64,000 nt of DNA from an uncultured Dehalococcoidia bacterium (GTDB taxonomy: Bacteria; Chloroflexota; Dehalococcoidia; Lucifugimonadales; CATOSD01), in NCBI GenBank assembly GCA_951812395.1, contig CATOSD010000002.1:1292442-1356441 (forward strand). The letters are read 5' to 3'. The notes under the pieces were generated by a model. The model was not told where the DNA came from. It made no database searches and saw only the letters and a list, made by a program, of their open reading frames with translations. Positions 55,084 through 64,000 of the stretch are shown one piece after another (position 1 is the first letter of the stretch; every line of letters begins with the position of its first letter). Both the position numbers and the translations under genes were made by a program.

Positions 55084-57728
55084 TCGGCCTGGCTCTCGCG
55101 GACCAGACCGGGCACCAGCGCCAGGGCGTCGTCCAGCCTGTCGGCGCGCCGACCGCCGGCCTGAGCCACGTCCGGCCGTCCGCCGCCGCCGCCCTGGATC
55201 GCCTTTGCGGCGCCCCTGGCGATCACGCTGGCGTCCAGGCCCTGCTCGACGAGGTCGGCGGTCACCATGGACACCAGCAGCGGCCGATCGCCCACAACTG
55301 ACCCCAACACCACAACGCCGCTGCCGAGCTTGTCGCGCAACCAGTCGCCCACCTCGCGCAGGGAGTCGGCACTGGTAGCTGTCGTCCTGGCGGCAAGCAC
55401 GCTGACCCCGCCGACGTCCTGACAGTCCGCGAGCAGACTCTCCGCTGCCAGCAGTGACTGGCGTCTCTCCAGCGCGGCGAGCGCCCGATTCGCCTCATCC
55501 AGCGAGGCAACCAGCGACTCTACCCTGTCCTCTGCCTCCGTGGGTGGAACCTGAAGCCTGCGCGCCACGGCCTCTTCACGACGGAAGCGCTCCCATACCA
55601 GCCGCTCCGCTGCGCGCCCGCTTACCGCCTCGATGCGCCGCATTCCCGCGCCGACGCTGGACTCACCGAGGACGTACACCGCGCCCAGTTCGCCCGTGCG
55701 CTCGACGTGAGTCCCGCCGCACACCTCGAAGCTGAACGTCGCGCCGTTCGCGATCTCGATCAGGCGCACGCGGTCGCCGTACCTATCTCCGAAGAACGCG
55801 AGCGCGCCCCTGTTGATGGCCGACGTGTAGGTGTCCTCGCTCTTTACGATGCGCGCGTTCTGGCGCAGCTTCTCGTTCACCAGTAGCTGCACCTGCCACA
55901 TCTCCTCGTCCGTGACCGGCTGGACGTGGGAGAAGTCGAACCGCAGCCGGTCGGGGGCGACGAGCGAGCCCGCCTGCCTCACGTGCGGGCCGAGCACCTG
56001 GCGCAGCGCGGCGTGCAGCAGGTGGGTGGCGGTGTGATTGCGCGCGGTATCCTCCCGCCGAATCTCGTCTACGTAGGCTTCTACGCTATCTCCCAGCGCG
56101 AATGCGCCGGCGGACACACTGCCGAAGTGGACGATCACTCCGGGCATCACCTCGCGCGTGTCGTGAACCTCCACGCTCCCGTTCGGCCCGATGAGCTGGC
56201 CGGCGTCCCCGATCTGGCCGCCGCCTTCCGGATAGAACGGCGTCTCGACGAGCACTACCTCGACCTCGCCGCCGGCGCCGGCGTCGGTCGCGAGCTCGTC
56301 TCCGCTGATCAGGCCGACCACCACCGAGCTCGCCGTGAGCTGCTCGTAGCCCAGGAAGCTAGTAGCGCCGACGGCCATGCTCTCGTAGACCCGGATTTTG
56401 GCGCGGTCGCCGCCGAACCGCGCCGTGGCGCGGGCGCGCTCCCGCTGAGAGGCCATCTGCTCCTCGAAGCCGGCCATGTCAACTTCGACGCCCCGCTCCC
56501 CCGCAATCTCGGTGGTCATCTCCACCGGGAATCCGTAGGTGTCCCAGAGCCGGAACACCATCTCGCCGGGCAGCGAGTCGGCGCCATCCAACGCCTCAGA
56601 CAGCGCCTCGTAGCCGTTGCGGAACGCCTGTTGGAAGCGCTCCTCCTCCAGCCTAAGCACGGTCAGGATGAAGTCCTGGTGATTGCGGAGTTCGGGGTAG
56701 ATGTGGCCCATCTGCGCGATGACCCCGCCCGCCACGTCGCCAAGGAACGCCCCCTCCAGTCCAAGCTGCCGCCCGTGGCGTATCGCGCGGCGGACCACCC
56801 GGCGCAGCACGTATCCCCTGCCCTCGTTGCCCGGCACCACGCCGTCGCCGATGAGGAACGTCGAACTGCGGGCGTGCTCTGCGACGACGCGCATGGCGTA
56901 GTCGTCGGCCTCGTCGGCTCCGTAGCGTCGCCCCGACAGCGCCTCCACGCGGGCGAGCAGCGGCAGAAACAGGTCGGTCTCGTAGATCGTGGTCACGCCC
57001 TGCATGACTACGGCGGCCCGCTCCAGGCCCATGCCGGTGTCCACGCTAGGGGCGGGCAGCGGGTCTCGCGTACCGTCCAGGTGGTGGTAGTATTGCATGA
57101 AGACCAGATTCCACAGCTCCACGTACCGGTCGCAGGCGTCTCCGGCGCCGTTCCTGGGAAAGGCGCAGTTGGGGCCGCAGTCTGGCCGCAGGCATCCCCT
57201 GCCCTCTCCAAAGTCGAAGTGGAGCTCACTGCACGGGCCGCACGGCCCCTCCAGTCCGGCCGGACCCCACCAGTTGTCCTCGTCGCCGAACCGGTAAATC
57301 TCGTCCGCGGCGATGCCGACGTCACGCCAGAGCTGAAAACTCTCGTCGTCGGTGTCGTGGATGGTGATGGCGAATCGCTCTTTGGCCAGGCCGAACTGCG
57401 TTTCGAAGAACTCCAGCGCGAAGGCTATAGCCTCCTTCTTGAAGTACTCGCCGATGCTGAAGTTGCCCAGCATTTCGAACATCGTGAGATGGGTCGAGTC
57501 TCCCACCTCGTCTATGTCGACGGTGCGAAACGACTTCTGGGACGACGTAAGCCGCCTGTTGGGTGGCTCGGCCTCGCCGGAGAAGTACGGCTTGAACTGG
57601 ACCATGCCCGCCGACGTGAGCAGCAGCGTCGGGTCGCCGACCGGTATCAGCGAGGAGCTCGCGACGCGAGTGTGCGCCTTGCTCTCAAAGTAGCTAAGGA
57701 ACCGCTCGCGAATGTCGTTGCTGTTCAT
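55080..57728 (-). CDS. alaS: alanine--tRNA ligase
   Basis: MNSNDIRERFLSYFESKAHTRVASSSLIPVGDPTLLLTSAGMVQFKPYF; NHTATHLLHAALRQVLG; CGGTH; overlaps ruvX by 4 nt. The ORF-track start at 58214 lies beyond the promoter and is rejected. Confidence 0.96.
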   Translation of the reverse strand: MNSNDIRERFLSYFESKAHTRVASSSLIPVGDPTLLLTSAGMVQFKPYFSGEAEPPNRRLTSSQKSFRTVDIDEVGDSTHLTMFEMLGNFSIGEYFKKEAIAFALEFFETQFGLAKERFAITIHDTDDESFQLWRDVGIAADEIYRFGDEDNWWGPAGLEGPCGPCSELHFDFGEGRGCLRPDCGPNCAFPRNGAGDACDRYVELWNLVFMQYYHHLDGTRDPLPAPSVDTGMGLERAAVVMQGVTTIYETDLFLPLLARVEALSGRRYGADEADDYAMRVVAEHARSSTFLIGDGVVPGNEGRGYVLRRVVRRAIRHGRQLGLEGAFLGDVAGGVIAQMGHIYPELRNHQDFILTVLRLEEERFQQAFRNGYEALSEALDGADSLPGEMVFRLWDTYGFPVEMTTEIAGERGVEVDMAGFEEQMASQRERARATARFGGDRAKIRVYESMAVGATSFLGYEQLTASSVVVGLISGDELATDAGAGGEVEVVLVETPFYPEGGGQIGDAGQLIGPNGSVEVHDTREVMPGVIVHFGSVSAGAFALGDSVEAYVDEIRREDTARNHTATHLLHAALRQVLGPHVRQAGSLVAPDRLRFDFSHVQPVTDEEMWQVQLLVNEKLRQNARIVKSEDTYTSAINRGALAFFGDRYGDRVRLIEIANGATFSFEVCGGTHVERTGELGAVYVLGESSVGAGMRRIEAVSGRAAERLVWERFRREEAVARRLQVPPTEAEDRVESLVASLDEANRALAALERRQSLLAAESLLADCQDVGGVSVLAARTTATSADSLREVGDWLRDKLGSGVVVLGSVVGDRPLLVSMVTADLVEQGLDASVIARGAAKAIQGGGGGRPDVAQAGGRRADRLDDALALVPGLVRESQAE

Positions 57729-58164
57729 AGTCTCGCACCTGGATTTCTTCAGACTGGAGGAGGGCTTGCGCGCTTTAGACGCGGAATTGGCCTGAGTGCA
57801 GGAAATGGTAGGCAATACAGCCTCGCCAGTCAACCGGCGTCGTGGCTTCCGGGCTGTGCTTTCTCCTAGGCTCCAGACAGTTTGCGCGGGCCGCTCGGGC
57901 ACGACTCCATGCACGTTACAGACAAGGCCTTCGCCGAAAGTGTCTCGTATTGTGTTTTTCGTAGCTGGCGGGTATCTCATACAGGGCGGTTGGTGTAGTT
58001 CATCTGTCCTGTTTTGACGGGAATTTGGCGTGTGTGGCAGGTGTCTGGTGACGGAATGGGAGTGGGTGTCTCTCGCATGGCTTGGGCGTCTGGTGAGGGG
58101 CGTGGCGAGGCCTGCCGAGCGCCTGGGGCCGGTGGTGATGTTGCTGGTGGTGTTCATGCGGAGA

Positions 58165-58193
58165 ACGATAGCACGGATGTGCGGATATGTCAA
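58165..58193 (-). promoter_or_regulatory. sigma70-like promoter with conserved palindromic spacer, copy 3 (alaS leader)
   Basis: Minus strand TTGACA-17 nt (tatccgcacatccgtgc)-TATCGT. Confidence 0.65.
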
Positions 58194-58220
58194 TGGGGGT
58201 GGCGAGATGCCCATTTCCTA

Positions 58221-59570
58221 TCACGAACCCGGGTGCCCCGGCGCGCCGTACAGCGGGCAACCCACGCACGACGCGCCGTCACCGCACGGGGCCGCGGATG
58301 CGCCGGTGTGGGCGGTGTAGTCCGCCGCCTGCTCCGCGAGGCGCAGCTTGCGCGCCTCTTTCGCCCGCTCGCCGAACAGGTCCAGCCGTAGCTGCCTGGC
58401 GCGCGGCGGCCGGTGTCCCGGAAACGCCAGGAACGGCCACGCCCGCTTGCGCACGACGCCCATCGCCTGTAGGTCACGCCAGTTGTCCACGGAGTGACGG
58501 CCGCGGTTGCGCAGGATGCGTTCCGTAGACGTCGGCCCCACGCCGGGCACGCGGAGCAGCCGCTCTCTCGAGGCCTCATTGACGTTCACCGGAAAGCTGT
58601 CGAGGTTGGCCAGCGCGATGGACGTCTTGGGGTCGTCCTCGTGGGGCAGGAAGCCATTGTCGTCGTAGGCGAGCTTCAGCTCGTCATTGTCGAAAGCGTA
58701 GACACGCTTGAGCCAGTCGACCTGGTACAGACGGTGCTCGCGGACCATGGGCGTCGCCGGATGCTCCTCGAGCGGGGTGTGGCGTACGGGCTGTAAGGGC
58801 GAGTAGTAGACCCGCTTGAAGTTCCAGTCCGAGTAGAGCTGGTCCATGCGCTGGAAGATGTCCCAGTCCGATTCGTCCGCCGCGCCAACGACCATCTGCG
58901 TGGCCTGGCCGACGGCTCCCACGGCGCGTCCGTCGCCGCGCCCATTGCCACGGCGCATCATCTCGTCAACCCAACTCATAGGCTCCAGTATGTCGCGCCG
59001 CATATCCTTCATGGGGCTGATCTTGGCCAGCATCTCAGGGGTTGGTGTCTCGATGTTGATGGACAGCCGCGTGCCGAGCCGATAGGCCTCCTCCACGTAC
59101 TGCCTCTCGGTGTCCGGCATCACCTTCATGTGGATGTAGCCGCGAAAGCCCTGCTTCTTGCGGATAATTTCCACCACCTTGAGCAGCCTCTCCGTGGTCT
59201 GGGAGCCGCTGCCGAAGATACCGGAGCTCAGGAACAGCCCGCTCACGACGTGGCGCCGTCGCATTTCGTCGAATGCCCCCGCGAGCTCGTCGGGCTTGAA
59301 CGCCAGGCGCTTGCGGGGCACCCAGGTGCTGTTGGGGCAGTAGTGGCAGTCGTACTTGCAGAAGTCGGTGTACATGACGCGCATCAGGCTGATGGTCTTG
59401 CCGTTCGGCATCTTCGCCTTGTACACGCCGGGAGGCAACCCGCGCGCGCGAACCGTGTAGGGGTCGCGGGTCCTCTCCCCGGGCTGCGGGCGCACCAGGA
59501 CGTCGTCCGTCGCCATTCCGCCCAGGCCGTGCAGCTTCTCGAGGGTGTCCGGAGTTCGCTTGATCAGCAT
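58221..59570 (-). CDS. radical SAM protein, putative DNA modification/repair type, with C-terminal helix-hairpin-helix and Cys cluster
   Basis: YTDFCKYDCHYCPNS; HhH LLRVPGVGPTSTERILRNRG; C-terminal CGDGASCVGCPLYG. Confidence 0.88.
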   Translation of the reverse strand: MLIKRTPDTLEKLHGLGGMATDDVLVRPQPGERTRDPYTVRARGLPPGVYKAKMPNGKTISLMRVMYTDFCKYDCHYCPNSTWVPRKRLAFKPDELAGAFDEMRRRHVVSGLFLSSGIFGSGSQTTERLLKVVEIIRKKQGFRGYIHMKVMPDTERQYVEEAYRLGTRLSINIETPTPEMLAKISPMKDMRRDILEPMSWVDEMMRRGNGRGDGRAVGAVGQATQMVVGAADESDWDIFQRMDQLYSDWNFKRVYYSPLQPVRHTPLEEHPATPMVREHRLYQVDWLKRVYAFDNDELKLAYDDNGFLPHEDDPKTSIALANLDSFPVNVNEASRERLLRVPGVGPTSTERILRNRGRHSVDNWRDLQAMGVVRKRAWPFLAFPGHRPPRARQLRLDLFGERAKEARKLRLAEQAADYTAHTGASAAPCGDGASCVGCPLYGAPGHPGS

Positions 59571-59685
59571 GTCTTGCTCCTTACTGCATTGTTACAGAAC
59601 GAGTGTTCTACAGAAAAGAGCAAATGTCAAGCCCTGGATTGGAGAGTGCTGGACGGCAGCTCAGAGCTTAACCTACAACCAAGTC

Positions 59686-59724
59686 GTCACCCCCATCCTG
59701 ACCTTCCCCCTGCGAGGGGGAAGG
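59686..59724 (+). repeat. dispersed intergenic hairpin, copy D
   Basis: GTCACCCCCATCCTGACCTTCCCCCtgcgaGGGGGAAGGG. Confidence 0.75.
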
Positions 59725-59742
59725 GATTTGTAGGAAGGGCTC

Positions 59743-60936
59743 TTAGAACAGCCTGCCGAAGTCCGGTAGGGAACCTCCTATTAGCGGCAGCGCGTAGGTC
59801 GTGAACCGGTCCGACACAATCCCCGTGTTCGAGTCGAACAGTTCCGGCGGCAGCCGCCGCACACGTCCCGCGACCTCGGCCAGCGGCGCCAGGCCTGTCT
59901 CGACTGCGTAATCCGGCGCGTCGACGCGCCGGAGCGTTACGATCTCGTCGGTGTGTCCCTCGATCGCGTAGCGGACGGCGGCGCGGCCGGCCAGCTCGGC
60001 CTCGCGCGCATCCACGTCTGACACACAGGCGGCGAGCGAGCGCTGGATGGTCCCCGGCGCTTCGTGCCGCGCCCGGACGCCCAGGCGCCGGGAGACGAGC
60101 CGCGCCAGGTGGCGCGCGGGGCTGTCGTAGTAGGGGTTACCAAAGTCGTCCACGTGCCAGGGTCCGGCGTCTCGGCCGAGCGGACCGTCGCGACCCTGAA
60201 CGTTATCTGACACCACGGCCACGGCGAAGCCGAAGCGGCGGCAAGCCTCTTCCATTGCGGTGACGAACGCGTCCTCGTCCACCGGCGCCTCCGGCACGCA
60301 CACCAGGTGTGGAGCGTCGCGCTCCTCACTCTTGCCCAGCACCGAGGATGCGGCGAGCCATCCGGCGTCTCTGCCCATCACCTCGATCACCGACACCGGC
60401 GCGGCGGCTCCCATGGACTCCGCGTCCCGGCCCGCGCCCATCGTCGCCAGCGCCACGAAGCGGGCCGCGCTCCCGTATCCCGGAGTGTGGTCAGTCAGCA
60501 CGAGGTCGTTGTCGATGGTCTTGGGCGCGTTTACGACGCGAAGGTCGTATCCCGTATCCCGCGCCGCCATTCCCAGCGTGTGCCCCGTTTCGGCCGAATC
60601 GTTGCCGCCGATGATGAAGCAGGCGGTCACCCCGTGGGCGGAAAGGGTTTCCAGGACGACGGGCAGGTCGTCGTCCGTGAGCTTGCGCCGGGTAGAGCCG
60701 AGCGCCGCGCCCGGCGTGGCCTGCACGCGCCGCCAGTGCGCGTCAGACACGGCGCCTAGCGGGATGAGCTCGTTGGCCAGAAGGCCCTCGATTCCGCGCC
60801 GTGCGCCGTACACCTCCCCGAACGCGCCGCTTCCGATGGCCTCGCTCACCACACCGCGTAGACTGCGATTCAGCACCGGCGTGCACCCGCCGGACTGCAG
60901 TACCACGGCATTGGCGCTGGAGGTAGCGCGTGTCAC
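59743..60936 (-). CDS. pfkA: 6-phosphofructokinase family protein
   Basis: IIGGNDSAETGHTLG; VNAPKTIDNDLVLTDHTPGYGSAARF; SVIEVMGRDAGWLAASS. Confidence 0.9.
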   Translation of the reverse strand: MTRATSSANAVVLQSGGCTPVLNRSLRGVVSEAIGSGAFGEVYGARRGIEGLLANELIPLGAVSDAHWRRVQATPGAALGSTRRKLTDDDLPVVLETLSAHGVTACFIIGGNDSAETGHTLGMAARDTGYDLRVVNAPKTIDNDLVLTDHTPGYGSAARFVALATMGAGRDAESMGAAAPVSVIEVMGRDAGWLAASSVLGKSEERDAPHLVCVPEAPVDEDAFVTAMEEACRRFGFAVAVVSDNVQGRDGPLGRDAGPWHVDDFGNPYYDSPARHLARLVSRRLGVRARHEAPGTIQRSLAACVSDVDAREAELAGRAAVRYAIEGHTDEIVTLRRVDAPDYAVETGLAPLAEVAGRVRRLPPELFDSNTGIVSDRFTTYALPLIGGSLPDFGRLF

Positions 60937-61039
60937 TATACAACCCTGCCGGGGCGGTCGCAGCCAGAATCGGTCCGCATATCCCTTGCCACTTGGGCGG
61001 GCAGGGCTATGATAGACAAAACCCTTGGGAGAATGACTC

Positions 61040-61273
61040 TTGGCTGAACTAAGACGCTCTGTGTCGCCTGCCGCGGCATGGTTCCTCTACTCCGAAAGCG
61101 GCATGCCGATGGGCCGCGTGTACAGGCTAACGGAGCCGGACGCGGTGCCCAGTCCCGGCGGGCGATTCGGGGCGGACCACGACGGCGGGACGCTGGAGGT
61201 GGTGAGCTTCGAGGAGCTGGCCAGCGCTTGCATTTTGAGGCGTTTCAGGGTGGTGGTGCGAGAGGCGGGCTGA
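61040..61273 (+). CDS. hypothetical protein (77 aa)
   Basis: Short ORF in the divergent interval; composition plausible. Confidence 0.5.
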   Translation: MAELRRSVSPAAAWFLYSESGMPMGRVYRLTEPDAVPSPGGRFGADHDGGTLEVVSFEELASACILRRFRVVVREAG

Positions 61274-61279
61274 CCGCCC

Positions 61280-62209
61280 TCACTCCAGAGCCGGCGCGAC
61301 CTTCTCGGCGAAGTGCTCAATGGTGCGGATGCAGTCGGCAGGGTCCGGCGTTCGGAAGTCGAACGTGAGCTGGTCGATGCCGATTTCACGGCAGCGCAGC
61401 GCGTCGTCGATGACCTCCCGCGTGGACGCGATGAGCGCGCCGCCCGTGCGCACTCCGCCGCTTTCCTCCAGTCCTAGATCCGTGAAGAAGAGGCTGCGCT
61501 TGAGCGAAATGGTGATGTCCACGACGTCGCGTCCCGCCTGCTCGGCGTAGTTGGCCAGCCGGGGGAGCATCGCCTCCACGAAGTCCGGCGTCTGCCGCGT
61601 GGGGTGCCAGGCGTCGCCGTACTTTGCGGTCCGTCGTAGCGCACGGCCCGTGTGGCCGCCGACCCATATCGGTATGTGGGGCTTCTGGACAGGCTTCGGA
61701 TTCATCTGGATGCCATCGAAGTCGAAGAACCTGCCGTGGTACTCCGGCTCGTCCTCGGTCCACAGGCAGCGCATTACCTCCAGGCACTCGTCGCTCATCG
61801 GCCCACGGTCGGCGTAAGGCACCCGCAGCGTGTCGAACTCCTTCTCCAGCCAGCCCACACCCACACCGCAAATGACCCTTCCGTTGGTGAGCACGTCGAG
61901 CGACGAAAACATCTTCGCCTGTACTACCGGGTCGCGGTACGGCAGTATGATGACAGTCGAGCCAATTCGCACGCGTTCCGTCGCACCGGCGACGAACGAC
62001 AGCACGGTCATCATCTCGTGGTAGGGTGCGTCGGCCGGACGCTGAAACGACCCGTCTAATGTGTACGGGTACTGGTTCGTGCCGGCGGTGGGCAGGATGA
62101 TGTGGTCTCCCGACCAGATGGACTCGAAGCCCAACTCGTCGGCGCGCCTGGCGAACGTCAGCAGTGCCTGACCGTCAAGAGCGCCAGGCAGGTTGAATCC
62201 GAATTTCAT
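61280..62209 (-). CDS. LLM class F420/flavin-dependent oxidoreductase
   Basis: MKFGFNLPGALDGQALLTFARRADELGFESIWSGDHIILP; CGVGVGWLEKEFDTL; WVGGHTGRALRRTAKYGDAWHP. Confidence 0.92.
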   Translation of the reverse strand: MKFGFNLPGALDGQALLTFARRADELGFESIWSGDHIILPTAGTNQYPYTLDGSFQRPADAPYHEMMTVLSFVAGATERVRIGSTVIILPYRDPVVQAKMFSSLDVLTNGRVICGVGVGWLEKEFDTLRVPYADRGPMSDECLEVMRCLWTEDEPEYHGRFFDFDGIQMNPKPVQKPHIPIWVGGHTGRALRRTAKYGDAWHPTRQTPDFVEAMLPRLANYAEQAGRDVVDITISLKRSLFFTDLGLEESGGVRTGGALIASTREVIDDALRCREIGIDQLTFDFRTPDPADCIRTIEHFAEKVAPALE

Positions 62210-62237
62210 AGGTTTCTTCCCTCTGTTGTTCGCGGCG

Positions 62238-63293
62238 TTAGCCGCTCACCATCGGATAGACGTGGCGGCTGCGGGACATCTCGACGGGGATCTCACTGCC
62301 CGTCCAGTTCTCGCCACCGTCGGCGCTGGCGTAGAACTGCCCGTATCCGGCGCAGCAGAACACGTTGGAGGGCGCGACCCGGTCGATGGCGATCTGGAAC
62401 ATTCGGCTCGGCGGGGCGCCGCCAATGTCGATGCGTTCCCACGACTCGCCCACGTCGCGGCTGCGGAACAGCGCGCCGGCTTCCTGCGTACCTTGTGGCG
62501 CGCCGCCGCCGCCCGCGCCCGCGGCGAGATACATCGTGCGAGGGTCGTCAGGAGCGACTATCAGCCCTCGGCAGTACGAACCGCCCGGGAACATCTCGCC
62601 GAATCGAACGTGCTCCCATCGGCCTCCGCGGTCTCTGCTGCGGAACATCGCAACCTGCGTGATGATGTAGACCACCCCGGGCGCAGCGGAGCTGACCTGG
62701 ACGCCGTGCAGGTCCACTGTGTTGTTGCGGACGTACAGTCCGTCCGTGATTGAGTCCCAGCTCTCGCCGCCGTCCCTGCTGGCGAGCAGTCCGCCCACCT
62801 CGACCGCGGCGTACACGTCCGACGGGTCGGACGGGTCCGCGGCGATTCCGATTACGCGTTTGGCGAGCGGCTGCATGTAGGTCGTGACGTTGGGGTAGTG
62901 GACGCGCTCGGTGTTCATTTGCCGCCAGGTTTCGCCGCCGTCTACCGTGCGGTAGATGGAGCAGGGCTCGTAGCCGGCGAAGATCACATCAGGGTCGGAT
63001 GGGTGAAACGCGAGCGACCAGACGTCCTGCCCATCCCTAGGCGATTCCAGCGCCTCCCAGTGTTCGCCTCTGTCGTCGGTGCGGTACACGCCATGCTGGG
63101 TGCCGGCGTACAAAACGGTCGGTTTGTCCGGATGCACGAGCAGCGCCCTCACCTGCGGCTGCGGCGGCAGTCCCTTCTCAGCGGGCTGCCATTCGCCGCC
63201 CAGGGCCATGCGGTATAGGCCGCCCTCGGCTATGTTCTCGCCCTCGCCCGCCAGCCCGACGTATACGTGCGTGGTGTGGCCGTTCGTGGTCAT
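62238..63293 (-). CDS. BNR/YVTN-type beta-propeller (sialidase-like) protein
   Basis: GVYRTDDRGEHWEALE, IYRTVDGGETWRQM, LASRDGGESWDSI, FRSRDVGESWERID. Confidence 0.88.
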   Translation of the reverse strand: MTTNGHTTHVYVGLAGEGENIAEGGLYRMALGGEWQPAEKGLPPQPQVRALLVHPDKPTVLYAGTQHGVYRTDDRGEHWEALESPRDGQDVWSLAFHPSDPDVIFAGYEPCSIYRTVDGGETWRQMNTERVHYPNVTTYMQPLAKRVIGIAADPSDPSDVYAAVEVGGLLASRDGGESWDSITDGLYVRNNTVDLHGVQVSSAAPGVVYIITQVAMFRSRDRGGRWEHVRFGEMFPGGSYCRGLIVAPDDPRTMYLAAGAGGGGAPQGTQEAGALFRSRDVGESWERIDIGGAPPSRMFQIAIDRVAPSNVFCCAGYGQFYASADGGENWTGSEIPVEMSRSRHVYPMVSG

Positions 63294-63319
63294 AGTCTTG
63301 CCCTCCTATCCTGGGGTAT

Positions 63320-63684
63320 CTAGCTCGCGAGAGGGTCCACCACCGTGAGTTCGCTAACCCAGCGGAAGTCTCGCACGTTGCGTGTTGCCAGCGGCAGGTC
63401 GGGAACCAAGGTTGTGGCGGCGATGATAGAGTCCCCAGACTCATTCGGCGTTGCTGGCGGAGATAGACTGCCCGCCTTGCGATCACACAGGTCAGGTCAA
63501 GAACCGCAACTGCGTGGAAGAAGCTCTCACAGAAACTCTCTTGCCTCTCGTCCAGACCCTGGTATCCAAGTACTTCGATGTAGGTCACAAACGAAACGGC
63601 CGCCTCTGGGTCGTCAATCAATCGACTCATTTCGTCCGTTTGGGTTGTTGCAGCGTAGATTACGATGTTGCTGTCGAGCAGCAT
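63320..63684 (-). pseudogene. VapC-like PIN-domain toxin, frameshifted (one G missing in the G-run at 63433-63436)
   Basis: MLLDSNIVIYAATT...YLRQQRRMSLG | frame change | DSIIAATTLVPDLPLATRNVRDFRWVSELTVVDPLAS*. Confidence 0.85.
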
Positions 63685-63687
63685 CGG

Positions 63688-63945
63688 CTAGTCACGTCCT
63701 GGGAGTGGCCGATCTTTCCGGATTTCCCTTTGCCACGCCACGGGATCCTCGATGTCGGAGAAGGCTCCCGACTCAGCAAGTGCGCGCAGCGCTGCCACAG
63801 CCTTCTTGTTGTCCACTGGATAGGGCGCCTGGTCCTCCGAGATGACGATTTTCACTTCAATCTGCCTATCTGGGTCTATGTCGGGATGAGTACCCATCCA
63901 CTCCAGCCGTCCCTTGTAGAGAACGGCCATGTACGTTCGTTCCAT
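63688..63945 (-). CDS. putative VapB-type antitoxin / small partner protein of the PIN gene
   Basis: Immediately upstream (3-nt gap) of the PIN gene, same strand, 85 aa (MERTYMAVLYKGRLEWMG...). Confidence 0.65.
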   Translation of the reverse strand: MERTYMAVLYKGRLEWMGTHPDIDPDRQIEVKIVISEDQAPYPVDNKKAVAALRALAESGAFSDIEDPVAWQREIRKDRPLPGRD

Positions 63946-64000
63946 GACAGTGTCTCCTTGGATCTTGTTTTCCCGATGGCCGCGCAACTCAAGTAGACTG

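Noticed and set aside
57729-58160. T-box leader for alaS
   Set aside because: No T-box antiterminator consensus and no specifier-loop landmarks were found by eye.
57729-58214. N-terminal extension of AlaRS (ORF track start at 58214)
   Set aside because: Alanyl-tRNA synthetase homology begins at MNSNDIRERFLSYF; the promoter lies inside the extension and its composition is not protein-like.
63178-63684. 168-aa ORF as drawn in the track
   Set aside because: The downstream half is out-of-frame sequence overlapping the BNR gene; the PIN domain continues in another frame, so it is called a frameshifted gene.
1-64000. CRISPR arrays, rRNA operons, prophage structural genes
   Set aside because: No regularly spaced repeats, rRNA-like stretches or phage morphogenesis ORFs were recognised.

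Overview
The window reads as a high-GC bacterial chromosome segment. My inference, from gene content only, is a Chloroflexota/SAR202-like lineage. It is dense in catabolic paralogues: family III (CaiB/BaiF) CoA-transferases, MmgE/PrpD proteins, isocitrate-lyase/PEP-mutase family lyases, LeuC/LeuD-type hydro-lyases, amidohydrolases, LLM flavin oxidoreductases and acyl-CoA dehydrogenases. Housekeeping genes include an aconitase fragment, prfB, alaS, ruvX, pfkA and a thiE-like gene. There is also an Aap-type amino-acid ABC transporter and a 2-oxoacid dehydrogenase E1a/E1b/E2 set. Mobile DNA: two nearly identical, inverted IS5-family copies (about 8.17-9.10 kb and 40.98-41.92 kb) and one IS1380-type transposase. 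The most interesting non-coding signals are: (i) three promoter-like sites (6663-6691, 45946-45974, and 58165-58193 on the minus strand) with the same 17-nt spacer and a near-invariant palindromic core; two of them precede homologous ~210-240 bp untranslated-looking elements and the third drives a long alaS leader; (ii) a five-copy intergenic hairpin family; (iii) a +1 programmed frameshift site (CTTTGAC) in prfB missed by the ORF track; (iv) a VapC-like PIN toxin broken by a 1-nt frameshift; (v) a CoA-transferase / MmgE-PrpD / LeuCD-like / triple ICL-family lyase module; (vi) an uncharacterised protein overlapping a NUDIX-zinc ribbon gene in an IS-bounded island. No rRNA, convincing tRNA or CRISPR array was seen. 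All assignments are from reading motifs and ORFs; no database search was run.
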